The position numbers and the translations under genes are program-made. Below the pieces are notes generated by a model, which worked only from the letters and a program-made list of their open reading frames with translations, had not been told where the DNA came from and did no database searches. From contig JAXLTI010000004.1 of the NCBI GenBank assembly GCA_046330135.1, positions 372,001 through 436,000 of the forward strand: a DNA stretch of 64,000 nucleotides, given 5' to 3'. This DNA comes from CAYYFX01 sp046330135. GTDB taxonomy: Bacteria; ARS69. Shown here piece after piece: positions 43,970-53,000 of this stretch (the stretch's first letter is position 1; every line of letters begins with the position of its first letter).

Positions 43970-45312
43970 GACTCCGACGCCTTTCGGCGCGCGTCGCGAG
44001 CGGCGAACAGCGCCGCGCCCAGCGCGCCCGTGTAGATGGAGTCCGGCGAGATGTTCAGCGTGCGCTCGCCGTAGTTGTCCACGATGAGACCGCGCAGCGC
44101 GTCCACGGCGGCGGCGTTCTTCGCCACCCCGCCCGTGAACGTGAACTCGTCCGAGACGCCGCCGGAGCGGGCGAGCAGGGACATGGCCCGCAGGATGATC
44201 GCGCGGTGCAGTCCGGCGAGGATGTCCTCGCGCTTCTCGCCGAAGGACAGCCTTTCGCGCAGCTCGGCGCCGGCGAACACCGTGCACGTCGAGTTGATGC
44301 GGACGGGACGCCGCGCCTGCTTCGCGAGGGGTCCGAGCTGGTGCACGCCGAGGTTCATCTCGTCGGCGATGTAGCCGAGGTAGCGACCGCAGCCCGCCGC
44401 GCAGCGATCGTTCATCTGGAAGGACGTGACGATGCCGCGCTCGTCCACCTGGATCGCCTTCGTGTCCTGCCCGCCGATGTCGAGCACGGTGCGCGTCTTC
44501 GGGAACATCGCGTGCGCGCCGAGCCCGTGGCAGAGGATCTCGGAGCGGATCTGCTCCTTCGGGAAGGGAAGACGCGCGCGGCCGTAGCCGGTGCCGACGG
44601 AGGCGACCGGCGCGATGTCCACGCTCCGCGCGGCCTCCACCACACCCGCGAGCTCCCGGGCGCGACCGTCCATCGCCTTGACCGCACTGCCGATCTGCTC
44701 CGCGAAGGCGCCGTCCGCGGGGGGCGAGTTCTCGACCTCGAGGATCGCCTTGTCGAAGAGGCCGACGAGCGCGTCGAAGGGGACGCCGCTCTCGCGCGAC
44801 GCTTCGTCCGCGCGCTCGAGGTAGCGGCTGCCGGCGAGATCGCGGAAGAAGTCGCTCTTGCGCACGGCGCCGGGAGCGTAGAGGGCCGGCGTCTCGGCGC
44901 GCATGTCGCCGAGAATGCGGCGGACCGCCTCGCGCATGCGCGCATTCGCCTGGGCGAGATCGAGCCAGCGGCCGACGCATTTCTCCAGCACGTCGAGGCG
45001 CTCGAGGTACTGCTGCTCGCGGAAGCGCCGCGCCAGCTCGGCGAGGAGGTCCGCGCGCCGCACCGGATCCAGGCCGGCCTCGTGCACGCCGGCTTCCACC
45101 AGCCGCAGGCGGGCGTCGATCATCGCCTCCCCGAGGGCCACCTGGCAGGCCACGTCGTAGTTGCTTCGGCTGTTCGTGATGCCGCGTCCGAGGACGTCGC
45201 CGTCGTCGCGCAGCACCACCGCCTTCGTGGTGGTGGAGCCGAGGTCGATGCCCACGAAGACGCTCATCGCGCCACGCGCCGGCGTCTGCTCGATCCTCGT
45301 GACGGTGCTCAT
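43966..45312 (-). CDS. bcrA: Benzoyl-CoA reductase, ATPase subunit A-like (BcrA)
   Basis: 448 aa. The ASKHA ATP site VGIDLGSTTTKAVVL starts near residue 20, and VLDIGGQDTKAIQV is the second phosphate motif. FeS ligands lie in NDRCAAGCGRYL and NSTCTVFAGAE. The N-terminal insert of about 200 residues (DVACQVALGEAMIDARLRL to VGLFDKAI) distinguishes BcrA from the shorter BcrD and from hydroxyacyl-CoA dehydratase activases. ATG 45267 is an alternative start. It forms the ATPase module of class I benzoyl-CoA reductase with BcrD. Confidence 0.9.
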   Translation of the reverse strand: MSTVTRIEQTPARGAMSVFVGIDLGSTTTKAVVLRDDGDVLGRGITNSRSNYDVACQVALGEAMIDARLRLVEAGVHEAGLDPVRRADLLAELARRFREQQYLERLDVLEKCVGRWLDLAQANARMREAVRRILGDMRAETPALYAPGAVRKSDFFRDLAGSRYLERADEASRESGVPFDALVGLFDKAILEVENSPPADGAFAEQIGSAVKAMDGRARELAGVVEAARSVDIAPVASVGTGYGRARLPFPKEQIRSEILCHGLGAHAMFPKTRTVLDIGGQDTKAIQVDERGIVTSFQMNDRCAAGCGRYLGYIADEMNLGVHQLGPLAKQARRPVRINSTCTVFAGAELRERLSFGEKREDILAGLHRAIILRAMSLLARSGGVSDEFTFTGGVAKNAAAVDALRGLIVDNYGERTLNISPDSIYTGALGAALFAARDARRKASES

Positions 45313-45346
45313 CGCGTCGCCGCCCGCTCGATCGTCAGAGGGCCGC

Positions 45347-46636
45347 TCATCGCGTCCCTGCCCGCTTCTGCTCGATCATCTGGAAGTACGACTCGAGCCG
45401 GTTCTTGATGTTCGCGGCCGCGAAGTACCGGGGATCCACGAGATCGCTCTCGATGAAGCCGCCGGGCCTTCCCGTGCGCTTCTCGACCTCGCGGAGGATG
45501 AGGAGCTGCCCCGCGCTGAACGAGTTGCAGCTCTTCACGGAGTTCACGAGGAAGCCGTCGGCGCGGTAGTCCTGCACGTAGCGCGCGAGCATCTCCACGC
45601 GCCGCGGGAGCGAGAGGTTCGTGTAGCACCCCATGCAGTAGTCCGCGAGGGTCTCGAGGGGGTGGCGCGGGTCGTGGCGGAAGCCGTCGTCGTAGACGCC
45701 GCCCACCTTCGTGTAGCTCGACGCCACCACCACCGCGCCCTCGTCCGAGAACATCTTCCAGAACTCGCGGAAGCTGGTCCAGTTCGGCGGCCCTTCGACG
45801 ACCAGGCGGTACCGCTCGTCCTTGATCTCCCCGTCCGGCGTGACCGGGCCGCGGCCCTCCGCCATCCGCTCGGCGATCTCGGCCTTCAGCTCGCGGTAGT
45901 AGTCCACGGCCTCCTGCGTGCCGCGGAACGCCGTGAAGATCGGCCCGATGTAGTAGACGCCGCCGAAGTACGCGTCGATCGGCGAGGGGACGTTCTTCGC
46001 GGACTCCAGGACCCAAACGAGGTCGTCCTCGGCCTTGGCGGAGAGCGCCAGCTGCTCGGAGAGACGGTCGAGGTCCAGCTTCTTGCCGGCCACCGCCTCG
46101 AGCGCGGGAATCACCTTCTCGCGCAGCTGATCCACCACGTACCGCCGCATGTTCTCGGTGATGCGGCCGTCGCCCTGGTAGGGCACGTGCAGCATCACCA
46201 CCGGGCACGAGTACTCCTGGCGAAGGATCTCGAACCACTTCATGAACGTGAAGCAGCCCGTGTACGAGAGCAGGAGCACGTGCGGCTCGGGGAGCCTCTC
46301 GCCCGTCGGGCCCACGTTGCCGGACTTCAGCATGCCGTAGTCGCACTTCACGTACGTGCAGACGTCCTCCGAGTGGCCGTGCTTCTCCGCGATGGCGATG
46401 TAGTCGCGGGACTTCCCGCGCATGCCGGACTGGAGCGCGTTGATCTCCGGCAGCACCGGCACGAGGTCGAGCGCGCGCATCAGCTCCACGACGTTGCCGG
46501 GCACGAACGTGTACGCGCATTTCTCGCCGGACTCGGGGATGCGGGCGAGGCGCGCGAAGTGCTCCTCGATCATCCGTTTCTGGCGAAGCTGGCTCTCGTC
46601 CTTCGCGGCGGTCCGCGGCGCTTCGGCTGTGCTCAC
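45347..46636 (-). CDS. bcrB: Benzoyl-CoA reductase, ring-reducing subunit B (BcrB)
   Basis: 429 aa from GTG 46636; the frame continues upstream as shadow of bcrC. It belongs to the 2-hydroxyglutaryl-CoA dehydratase D-component family. Conserved segments include EKCAYTFVPGNVVELMRAL, LLLSYTGCFTFMKWFE, TLADYCMGCYTNLSLPRR and VNSVKSCNSFSAGQ, whose cysteines hold [4Fe-4S] clusters. It forms the active-site heterodimer with BcrC that reduces benzoyl-CoA to cyclohexa-1,5-diene-1-carbonyl-CoA. It lies 4 nt after bcrC. Confidence 0.9.
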   Translation of the reverse strand: MSTAEAPRTAAKDESQLRQKRMIEEHFARLARIPESGEKCAYTFVPGNVVELMRALDLVPVLPEINALQSGMRGKSRDYIAIAEKHGHSEDVCTYVKCDYGMLKSGNVGPTGERLPEPHVLLLSYTGCFTFMKWFEILRQEYSCPVVMLHVPYQGDGRITENMRRYVVDQLREKVIPALEAVAGKKLDLDRLSEQLALSAKAEDDLVWVLESAKNVPSPIDAYFGGVYYIGPIFTAFRGTQEAVDYYRELKAEIAERMAEGRGPVTPDGEIKDERYRLVVEGPPNWTSFREFWKMFSDEGAVVVASSYTKVGGVYDDGFRHDPRHPLETLADYCMGCYTNLSLPRRVEMLARYVQDYRADGFLVNSVKSCNSFSAGQLLILREVEKRTGRPGGFIESDLVDPRYFAAANIKNRLESYFQMIEQKRAGTR

Positions 46637-46640
46637 GTCT

Positions 46641-47837
46641 TCACACTCCGCTCCAGAGCTTGATGGAGTCCGCGAACGTACCGGCCTGCTCGCGGATGAC
46701 CTGGAATTGCCCGGTGTTCTCGCTGAACTTGAAGGCGGTCCACGGGATGCCCGCCTTCTCCACGGCGGCCACGACCATCGGCTGGTCGAGGAGCGCGGGA
46801 TCGCAGAAGCTGGCTGCCGAGAAGAGGACGCCCTCGGCGCGGCTCTCCTGCACGCGGCGCACCAGGTCGGCGCCCTTCGCGTCCTCGCCGATGTAGCGCG
46901 TGGGGCTGGCGATCGAGTCCGAGAGGTACGCCTGGACGAGATCGCCGAGCGGGTCGTCGCCGGCCGGGATGTCGTGGCGGAACCAGCGGTGCACCTGCAC
47001 GAAGTCGTCGTCCACGACGTAGCACCCGGCACGCTCCAGCGTCTTGATGAGACCCAGCGGCGGCTGTTCGCAGAAGGAGCCGGTGAGCACCACGCGCGCC
47101 TGATCGAGCGGGCGGCGAGTCTCGTCCTCGACCACGAGGGCGCGGTAGCGGCGAAGCATCGCCGCGTGCTCGTCGATCGGGAGCACGAGCCCCGCCCGCA
47201 GCAGCACGTAGAGCTCGTGCGTCGGCACCTTCCACGGCTCGTCGCGCCGGAGCGCGTACAGCTCGCGGACCTCGGCGCGGCAGTCGTTGTGCAGCGCGAT
47301 CGATCGGCGCAGCGCGTCCGAGGAAAGCAGCCGGGCGCCCCGCGCCGTCAGGTCGCTCGCGAGGTCTTCGAGGTCGCGGCGGTAGAACGCGCCGCCGATC
47401 CCCGCGCGGAAGTCCTGCGGCACGTCGAGGTAGCGGGAGAGCTTGTCGGGGAAGAGGAGCTGCCACATGCCCGAGAGGTTGCGGACGACGTCGCAGATCG
47501 CGGGGAAGATCATTCCGTCGAGGCAGTCGAAGGAGCCGTTGAGGCCCAGTTCGATCGTGCTCCGCGGGATGTGGCAGATGTACGACTGGTAGTAGGCGTC
47601 GCCGCGGATGATCTCCATCTCGCCGCCGCCCACGATGCCCACCGGGAGCACGCCCTGCGCGTGGAGCAGCTCGCGCGGGATCTGGATCGGCATGTAGCCG
47701 ATCGCGAGGCCGCCGCTTCGCGCCTTCCACTCGCGGACGGAGGCGAGCCGCGAATCGAAAGCCAGCTCTTCCGCGCGGTCGAGCAGCTCTTTCAGGAGGG
47801 GCGTGGGCCCGGCGCTCGCGCGTCCGCTCTCGCTCAC
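46641..47837 (-). CDS. bcrC: Benzoyl-CoA reductase, ring-reducing subunit C (BcrC)
   Basis: 398 aa from GTG 47837, which has GGAGGAACTC directly upstream and overlaps the dch stop. The frame is open back to 48329 as shadow. It is in the 2-hydroxyglutaryl-CoA dehydratase D-component family with IGYMPIQIPRELLHAQGVLPVGIVGG, YICHIPRSTIELGLNG, VVLTGSFCEQPPLGLIKTLE and FSAASFCDPALLDQP. The Cys in CHIPRS, GSFCEQ and SFCDP are the expected cluster ligands. The order bcrC-bcrB-bcrA-bcrD matches the Thauera-type locus. Confidence 0.9.
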   Translation of the reverse strand: MSESGRASAGPTPLLKELLDRAEELAFDSRLASVREWKARSGGLAIGYMPIQIPRELLHAQGVLPVGIVGGGEMEIIRGDAYYQSYICHIPRSTIELGLNGSFDCLDGMIFPAICDVVRNLSGMWQLLFPDKLSRYLDVPQDFRAGIGGAFYRRDLEDLASDLTARGARLLSSDALRRSIALHNDCRAEVRELYALRRDEPWKVPTHELYVLLRAGLVLPIDEHAAMLRRYRALVVEDETRRPLDQARVVLTGSFCEQPPLGLIKTLERAGCYVVDDDFVQVHRWFRHDIPAGDDPLGDLVQAYLSDSIASPTRYIGEDAKGADLVRRVQESRAEGVLFSAASFCDPALLDQPMVVAAVEKAGIPWTAFKFSENTGQFQVIREQAGTFADSIKLWSGV

Positions 47838-48616
47838 GAGTTCCTCCACTCGGGCGCGCGCTTCTCGAGGAAGGCGCGCAGGCCTTCGGTCGCGTCGCGC
47901 GTGGCCATCAGCTCCTTCAGGTAGAGCGACTCGAGCGCGGCGAGGTCGCCGTCCAGCCGGCGGCGCAGCGCGAGGCGGAGCGCGCGGTTCGCGAAGCGGA
48001 GGCTGGCGGCCGAGCGGGGCAGGAGATGCTTCCGGATGAACGCGAGCGCCGCTTCTTCGGGGTCGTCCGCGAGCTCGTCGACGAGTCCGAGGCCGAGCGC
48101 CTCGTTCGCGTCCATCGTGCGTCCCGTGAGGCAGAGCTCCTCGGCCCGCGGCCGCCCGACGCGCTCCGCCAGCAGCAACGACGCGACGGGGGCGAAGACG
48201 CCGAGGGCGATCTCGGGCTGCCCGAAGACGGCGGTGGGCGAGGCCGCGATGCGTTGACCCGCGGCCGCGAGCTCCAGGCCTCCCCCCAGGCATCGCCCCC
48301 GCACGGCAACGTGCACGAAGACGGCGCAATCGAACAGGGCGCGGAACATCCCGTGGAAGGCCGGGAGCATCCCTTCGACCTGACCCGGCAGGTGCTCCGG
48401 CACGCTGGCGCCGAACGAGAAGTGCTCGCCTTCGCCGGAGAGGCAGATCGCCTTGAGGTCCCCGGCGCGGCCCGCCTCTTCGAAGATGCGCCCGAGGGCG
48501 CCGATCACGCCGGCGTCGAGGACGTTGCCGCGCGAGCCGCCGATCCGGACGCTCCAGACTTGGTCGGCTTCGGAGCGCTGCACACGGACCGAGCCCACGA
48601 GCGTGTCGCCGCTCAC
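47834..48616 (-). CDS. dch: Cyclohexa-1,5-diene-1-carbonyl-CoA hydratase (Dch)
   Basis: 260 aa from GTG 48616, overlapping the oah stop. It has the crotonase fold: FSFGASVPEHLPGQVEGML (oxyanion-hole region), VHVAVRGRCLGGGLELAAAGQRIAA and FGQPEIALGVFAPVASLLL. Presence of E and G at the acyl-CoA site and position between oah and bcrC point to the dienoyl-CoA hydratase step after ring reduction. Enoyl-CoA hydratases are hard to separate by eye, so the specific call leans on context. Confidence 0.82.
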   Translation of the reverse strand: MSGDTLVGSVRVQRSEADQVWSVRIGGSRGNVLDAGVIGALGRIFEEAGRAGDLKAICLSGEGEHFSFGASVPEHLPGQVEGMLPAFHGMFRALFDCAVFVHVAVRGRCLGGGLELAAAGQRIAASPTAVFGQPEIALGVFAPVASLLLAERVGRPRAEELCLTGRTMDANEALGLGLVDELADDPEEAALAFIRKHLLPRSAASLRFANRALRLALRRRLDGDLAALESLYLKELMATRDATEGLRAFLEKRAPEWRNS

Positions 48617-49731
48617 GAGCGCGCCGCCGGCGTCCGCCCGCGCGCGGCGGGCAGGATCTCCTCGACCAGCTCGTCGCTCCAGCGCGCGCCTTCCGCGAGA
48701 CGGCGGCGGAGCCGCAGGAAGTCCGGCTCGCGGCATTCGCGCGTGCCTTCGTGGAACGCGCGGAAGCCCGCCTTCCCTTCGGTCATCATGTTGAGCGCCA
48801 GCCACGCCCGGTTCGACTCGCGGTTGCGATCCCAGTGCAGCAGCTTGTGCTTGCGGACGCTCTCGAGGGTCTTCGTGAGGCAGCCCGGCATCGTCATCGC
48901 GAGGTCGTAGACGAAGGCGTCCACCACGCGATCGAGCGCCGAGAGGTCCACCGCGCCCCTCGCGAGCAGCTCCTTGCCCTTCTCGCGCTCGGCGCCGCTC
49001 TTGAACTCGCCGTGCACGATGTTGCCGGTCTCGTCGAGCCAGCGGTCCGTGATCACGAGGGGATTCGGCACGAGCCCCCCGTCCACGCGGAGCGCCGGCA
49101 CGATGCGCGTCAGCAGACCCAGGCGGTGCGCCTTGTGCGCGCTCCACGGACGGCAGAGCGTGCAGCTCTCGAACGCCGCCTCGATGCCCACGAAGAGCGG
49201 CAGGAAGTCCGTGCTGCCGCCGTCGGGCGCGGAACCGTGCTTCGGTCCGGCCTGGCCGAGCGACGCGAGGTCCTGCGCGATGGAGAAGTCGCAGGCCATG
49301 CCGATCTCCTGCCCGCCGGCCACGCGCATCCCGTTGACGCGGCAGATCACCGGCCGGTCGCAGTGGAGGATGGCGGAGACCATGTCGTTGAAGAGCCGCA
49401 TGTACTGGCGGTATTCCTCGGGCTGGCCGGCGTAGTACTCGGCGTACTCGGCTGTGTTGCCGCCGGTGCAGAAGGCGCGGTTGCCGGACCCGGTGAACAC
49501 CACGGCCACGCACGCCCGGTCGTTGGACGCGCGGCGCATGCCGAGGATGACGCCCTTGATCATGTCCGTCGTGTAGGAGTTCAGCTGCTCGGGGTTGTTC
49601 AGCGTGACGCGCACCCAGTGCAGTCCCGGAACGGTCTCGCCCGACGGCGTGCGCAGCGGCACTTCCTCGTAGAGGACTCCCGGGCGAGCGGCGTCGCGTA
49701 CGAGATCGTGGTCTTTGAGCTCCATGCTCAC
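48613..49731 (-). CDS. oah: 6-oxocyclohex-1-ene-1-carbonyl-CoA hydrolase (Oah)
   Basis: 372 aa, longer than ordinary crotonases and the usual size of Oah. Conserved segments are TLNNPEQLNSYTTDMIKGVILGMRRAS, FTGSGNRAFCTGGNTAEYAEYYAGQPEEYRQYMRLFNDMV, ICRVNGMRVAGGQEIGMACD and QAGPKHGSAPDGGSTDFLPL. The last two are typical of this family. It opens the alicyclic ring hydrolytically. It overlaps the dehydrogenase stop by 4 nt (ATGA). Confidence 0.9.
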   Translation of the reverse strand: MSMELKDHDLVRDAARPGVLYEEVPLRTPSGETVPGLHWVRVTLNNPEQLNSYTTDMIKGVILGMRRASNDRACVAVVFTGSGNRAFCTGGNTAEYAEYYAGQPEEYRQYMRLFNDMVSAILHCDRPVICRVNGMRVAGGQEIGMACDFSIAQDLASLGQAGPKHGSAPDGGSTDFLPLFVGIEAAFESCTLCRPWSAHKAHRLGLLTRIVPALRVDGGLVPNPLVITDRWLDETGNIVHGEFKSGAEREKGKELLARGAVDLSALDRVVDAFVYDLAMTMPGCLTKTLESVRKHKLLHWDRNRESNRAWLALNMMTEGKAGFRAFHEGTRECREPDFLRLRRRLAEGARWSDELVEEILPAARGRTPAARS

Positions 49732-50801
49732 GACTCCGGGGTGAGGACCACGCGGCGCGAGATGCGGTGCTCCCGCAGGTCGGCGAAGGTCCGGTTGATC
49801 GAGGAGAGCGGCCGGCGCTCGACGAACGGCCCGAGCACCACCTTGCCCGCGAGAACGAGCTCGAGCGCCTCCGGATAGAGCTCGGGGAGGCAGCCCCAGT
49901 TCCCCTGGACGGTGGCGTCGAACGCCATGACGTTGGACAGGCGCAGCTCCACCTTCGCGGGCGTGAAGCCCACGATGGAGAGGTGGGCGCCGTGCGTGAG
50001 GAGGCCGAACGCGGTGGCCTGACCGGCGACCGTGCCGGAAGTCTCGAAGATCTTCGTGCGGAAGCTCGGGATCTGCGCGCCGTCGGCGAGCGCGCGGATC
50101 TTCATGCGGATCGACTTGAAGTCCAGCTCCGACGCGTCGAGCGTGAGGTCAGCGCCGTGCTCCGCCACCAGAGCCAGGCGCCGCGGATCCACGTCGATCA
50201 CCGCGACGTGCGCACCGAGCGCGGCGGCGATCTGCGCGCCGAAGCCGCCCACGCCGCCCACGCCGACGAAGATCGCGAGGTCGCCCGGACCCACCTCCGC
50301 GCGACGGATCGCCTGGTAGGGAGTGGAGATGGCATCCGCGATGACGGAGAGATCACAGAGCTCGAGGCCGCGGGGATTGCGGTTCCGGTCGCTCAGATCG
50401 GGGACGCGGCACAGCCCGCGCGCCGGGACGACGAGGTGCGTGCCGAATCCGCCGTGAACGTCGTTGCCGGGGAAGATCTGACTCGGACAGACCGAGCCGC
50501 GGTGCGCACGGCACGCGTCGCACGTCCCACAGGGAATGACGGCCGGCACCACCACGTCGGCGCCCAGCCAGCCCGCGGCGCCCGTCCCCGCCTCGACGAC
50601 CCGGCCGGCCACCTCGTGACCGAGCGTGAGCGGCAGCGGATGCCGGGTGGGGACGCCCTCGTAGTAGAAGCCGAGGTCCGTGTGGCAGACGCCGCACCCG
50701 CAGACCTGGATGAGAACCTCTCCCGGCTCGGGCGCGCACTCGCGCTCCTCGAGCACCATCGCCGCGCCCGCCTCCCGAAACACCCACGACGCGATGCGCA
50801 C
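49728..50801 (-). CDS. had: 6-hydroxycyclohex-1-ene-1-carbonyl-CoA dehydrogenase (Had), zinc-dependent
   Basis: 357 aa from GTG 50801, with GGAGGGG 5 nt upstream; the frame runs to 50831. It is a medium-chain alcohol dehydrogenase. Catalytic-zinc ligands lie in CGVCHTDLGF and GHEVAG. Structural-zinc Cys are in CGTCDACRAHRGSVC. NAD binding is at VGVGGVGGFGAQIAAALGAHVAVIDVD. It is the first gene of the benzoyl-CoA cluster and catalyses the step before the ring-opening hydrolase. Context with oah and dch makes the specific name likely. Confidence 0.88.
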   Translation of the reverse strand: MRIASWVFREAGAAMVLEERECAPEPGEVLIQVCGCGVCHTDLGFYYEGVPTRHPLPLTLGHEVAGRVVEAGTGAAGWLGADVVVPAVIPCGTCDACRAHRGSVCPSQIFPGNDVHGGFGTHLVVPARGLCRVPDLSDRNRNPRGLELCDLSVIADAISTPYQAIRRAEVGPGDLAIFVGVGGVGGFGAQIAAALGAHVAVIDVDPRRLALVAEHGADLTLDASELDFKSIRMKIRALADGAQIPSFRTKIFETSGTVAGQATAFGLLTHGAHLSIVGFTPAKVELRLSNVMAFDATVQGNWGCLPELYPEALELVLAGKVVLGPFVERRPLSSINRTFADLREHRISRRVVLTPES

Positions 50802-50975
50802 GGATCCCCTCCGCCGGGAATAAAGGACCAATATATCCGGATTGTCGTCACGGAGGGAGGGCCGGTCAAAGGCTTTTCGCCAGGCGGATCTCTCCGCGAC
50901 GCAGATCGGCCACGTCCAAGGGCTCGATCGAGCGGGTGGGGAGGCGATCTCGCCGAGGGCGGACGGGCGGAGCCG
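50802..50975. promoter_or_regulatory. Probable control region of the benzoyl-CoA cluster
   Basis: This 174-nt gap precedes had. On the minus strand a TATATT (complement of 50830-50835) and a TTTATT nearer the gene form the only AT-rich patch. No good -35 box is seen, so the promoter may depend on an activator. No clear operator is visible. Confidence 0.3.
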
Positions 50976-52619
50976 CTATCGGAGCACGGTCACCTTCTGG
51001 AGGGCGGAGCGACCATCGGCGGCGACTCGCGCGAAGTACACCCCGGGCGCCGTGGGATGCCCGCCGCCATCCGTCCCGTCCCAGGCGACGTCGTGGCCTC
51101 CGGCGCCGCGCAGCCCCTCGAGGAGGGTTCGAACCAGGCGGCCCTGCACGTCGAAGATCGAGACCTTGGCCCACGCCTCGGCGGGCAAGGTGAAGCGGAT
51201 CGTCACGGGGCCGCGGACGGGATTCGGCCGGGCGTCGACGCGGAGGTCACCCTCGCCTCGGACTTCGGCGCGCGGCGCACCCGTCGCTCCCACGAAGTAC
51301 TGGAGCGCGGCGCGCAGATTCAGCCGGCCGTAGCCCATGAAGGGGTCCCAGCCCGGGGTGTCCTCCTCGGGCGCGCCCACGAGATCCTCGGCGGTGGCTT
51401 GCAGAATGGCGCGGACCTCGGGAGTGCGCAGCTCGGGGCCGAGCGCTCGCAGGATGCTCACGATCCCGGCCGCAACCGGCGTGGCCGCGGAGCAGCCGCT
51501 GAAGATCTGGAACCCGTCGTCGAAGGAGTTGTAGACGACCGAGCGCACGACGTGCCCCGGCGCCACGAAATCGAGGGCGTCGCCGGTGCCGGAGTAGGAA
51601 GCGCGCGCGTCGTTGTCGCCGGTGACACCGATGCTCATCGAGTGGATCGACGCGCCCGGGCAGGAGACGTCCGCGTCGCCGATCCCGCCGTTCCCGGCGC
51701 AGGCCACGAGGATCGCACCGGAGAGCTCCGCGTCGCTGAGCGCGTCCTCGAGCGCTCCGCCGCACGGGTAGTTGATGAGGCTCATGCTGATGACGTCGGC
51801 GTGGCCCGCGACGGCGAAGCCCAGGCCGCTGATCAAGTTCGAGGTGGTGCCGCTGTTGAATTGATCCAGCACCTTGACCGGCAGGATCATGCACGCGTGA
51901 TCGACGCCGGACACCGAGAACGCGTTGTCGGCGTTCGCCGCGAGGAGGCCGGTCACCAGCGTCCCGTGGCCGAAGTCGTCCTCGGGGTCCGCGTCGTCGT
52001 TGACGAAGTCCCAGCCCGGCAGGATCCGGCCGGCGAACTCGGGATGATCGGAGTCGATTCCGGTGTCCAGCACGGCGACCACGACGGAGTTGCTCCCCGA
52101 CGCGATGTCCCAGCCCGCCTCCGCCTCGATGTCCGCGCCCGGCGTGCCGCCGCTCTGGCCGGTGTTGTTCAGATGCCACTGCTCGCCGTAGAACGTGTCG
52201 TTCGGGGCGCTGCCGCCTTTTCCGAGGTAGTCCGGTTGCACGAGCTCGACGTCGGGATCGGTGCGCAGTCCGGCCTCGAGGCGCGAGAGGTCGGCGCTGG
52301 AATCGAAGAGGGCCAGCTCCATCCGCGGATGCACGAGCGTGCGCCACTCGCGGGCGGCCACGAGGCGATGCGCGTCACGACGGGCCTGGAGGCTCACGCC
52401 CTCGCGGAAGACCACGATGAGCCGGCCGGGGACGTGCGCAGGCTCGCTGGAGAGGGACTTGGCCGGGCCGGCGCCGGGCGGGGCGGCACCGATCGAGAGC
52501 GTCTGGCCGGGGGACCTTGGGGGGCCGACCGACGAAGCGCCGCCCGCCGCCCCCGCGATCCCGGTGATGAGAAAGGCGGAGAATACACCCCCCAAGCAGC
52601 GAACGAACACCATCCGCAC
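50976..52619 (-). CDS. Secreted subtilisin-like protease (S8) with FlgD/Ig-like C-terminal domain
   Basis: 547 aa. The signal peptide (1-27) is followed by an I9-like propeptide (PGRLIVVFREGVSLQARRD to VQPDYLG). The catalytic domain has Asp in VAVLDTGIDSDHPEF, His in FGHGTLVTGLLAANA and Ser in GCSAATPVAAGI, where GTSMATP is the common form. The Asn of the oxyanion hole is in ACAGNGG. The last 85 residues are a FlgD-type tail (RPNPVRGPVTIRFTLP, FDVQGRLVRTLLEGL, GVYFARV). The start region is GC-rich with GGAGGC upstream. It is an extracellular protease of unknown target. Confidence 0.93.
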   Translation of the reverse strand: MRMVFVRCLGGVFSAFLITGIAGAAGGASSVGPPRSPGQTLSIGAAPPGAGPAKSLSSEPAHVPGRLIVVFREGVSLQARRDAHRLVAAREWRTLVHPRMELALFDSSADLSRLEAGLRTDPDVELVQPDYLGKGGSAPNDTFYGEQWHLNNTGQSGGTPGADIEAEAGWDIASGSNSVVVAVLDTGIDSDHPEFAGRILPGWDFVNDDADPEDDFGHGTLVTGLLAANADNAFSVSGVDHACMILPVKVLDQFNSGTTSNLISGLGFAVAGHADVISMSLINYPCGGALEDALSDAELSGAILVACAGNGGIGDADVSCPGASIHSMSIGVTGDNDARASYSGTGDALDFVAPGHVVRSVVYNSFDDGFQIFSGCSAATPVAAGIVSILRALGPELRTPEVRAILQATAEDLVGAPEEDTPGWDPFMGYGRLNLRAALQYFVGATGAPRAEVRGEGDLRVDARPNPVRGPVTIRFTLPAEAWAKVSIFDVQGRLVRTLLEGLRGAGGHDVAWDGTDGGGHPTAPGVYFARVAADGRSALQKVTVLR

Positions 52620-52778
52620 GGCGGTGCCTCCTGACTGGATGCTTGCGAAGGGGGTCCCTTCCAGTGTGCGCCTCCAACCGTCCGCGACGCAACCCCTCGG
52701 TGTGCGCGTCCTTCGAGCAGGTCGCGGCCCACGGCGCGAATTCCCGGGTGTTCTCGCTCGAAACGCGCGACGCCGAGG

Positions 52779-52976
52779 TCAGCGGTCCGGGTCGGCGGGC
52801 GAGAGCCGGTCAGCTCCCGGGACTCTTCCGACGAGACTCTGAGGCTGGTGGATGAGCGCCGGCATGTGTTGAGGACAGATCCACGTCGGCTCACCGCGAT
52901 ACTCGAGGACGATGAGGGGAATCTCGTCCGAGCTGCGGCCGCAGGCCACGCACTTCGCTGCACGATCGTTCGTCAT
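52779..52976 (-). CDS. Small zinc-ribbon-like protein
   Basis: 65 aa, with GGAGGGAAC immediately before the ATG. Metal ligands are likely CVACG (C9, C12) and CPQH (C34, H37), so a one-zinc knuckle. The middle PLIVLEYRGEPTWICPQHMPALIH resembles small stand-alone zinc proteins seen near metabolic genes. The tail after residue 45 looks unstructured. It lies 24 nt downstream of the HAD gene on the same strand, so cotranscription is likely. Confidence 0.7.
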   Translation of the reverse strand: MTNDRAAKCVACGRSSDEIPLIVLEYRGEPTWICPQHMPALIHQPQSLVGRVPGADRLSPADPDR

Positions 52977-53000
52977 GTTCCCTCCAGACGGGTGATGGCG

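Noticed and set aside
49767..52634. 955-codon plus-strand frame
   Set aside because: It is antisense to had and the subtilase. Long antisense frames are expected at this GC content.
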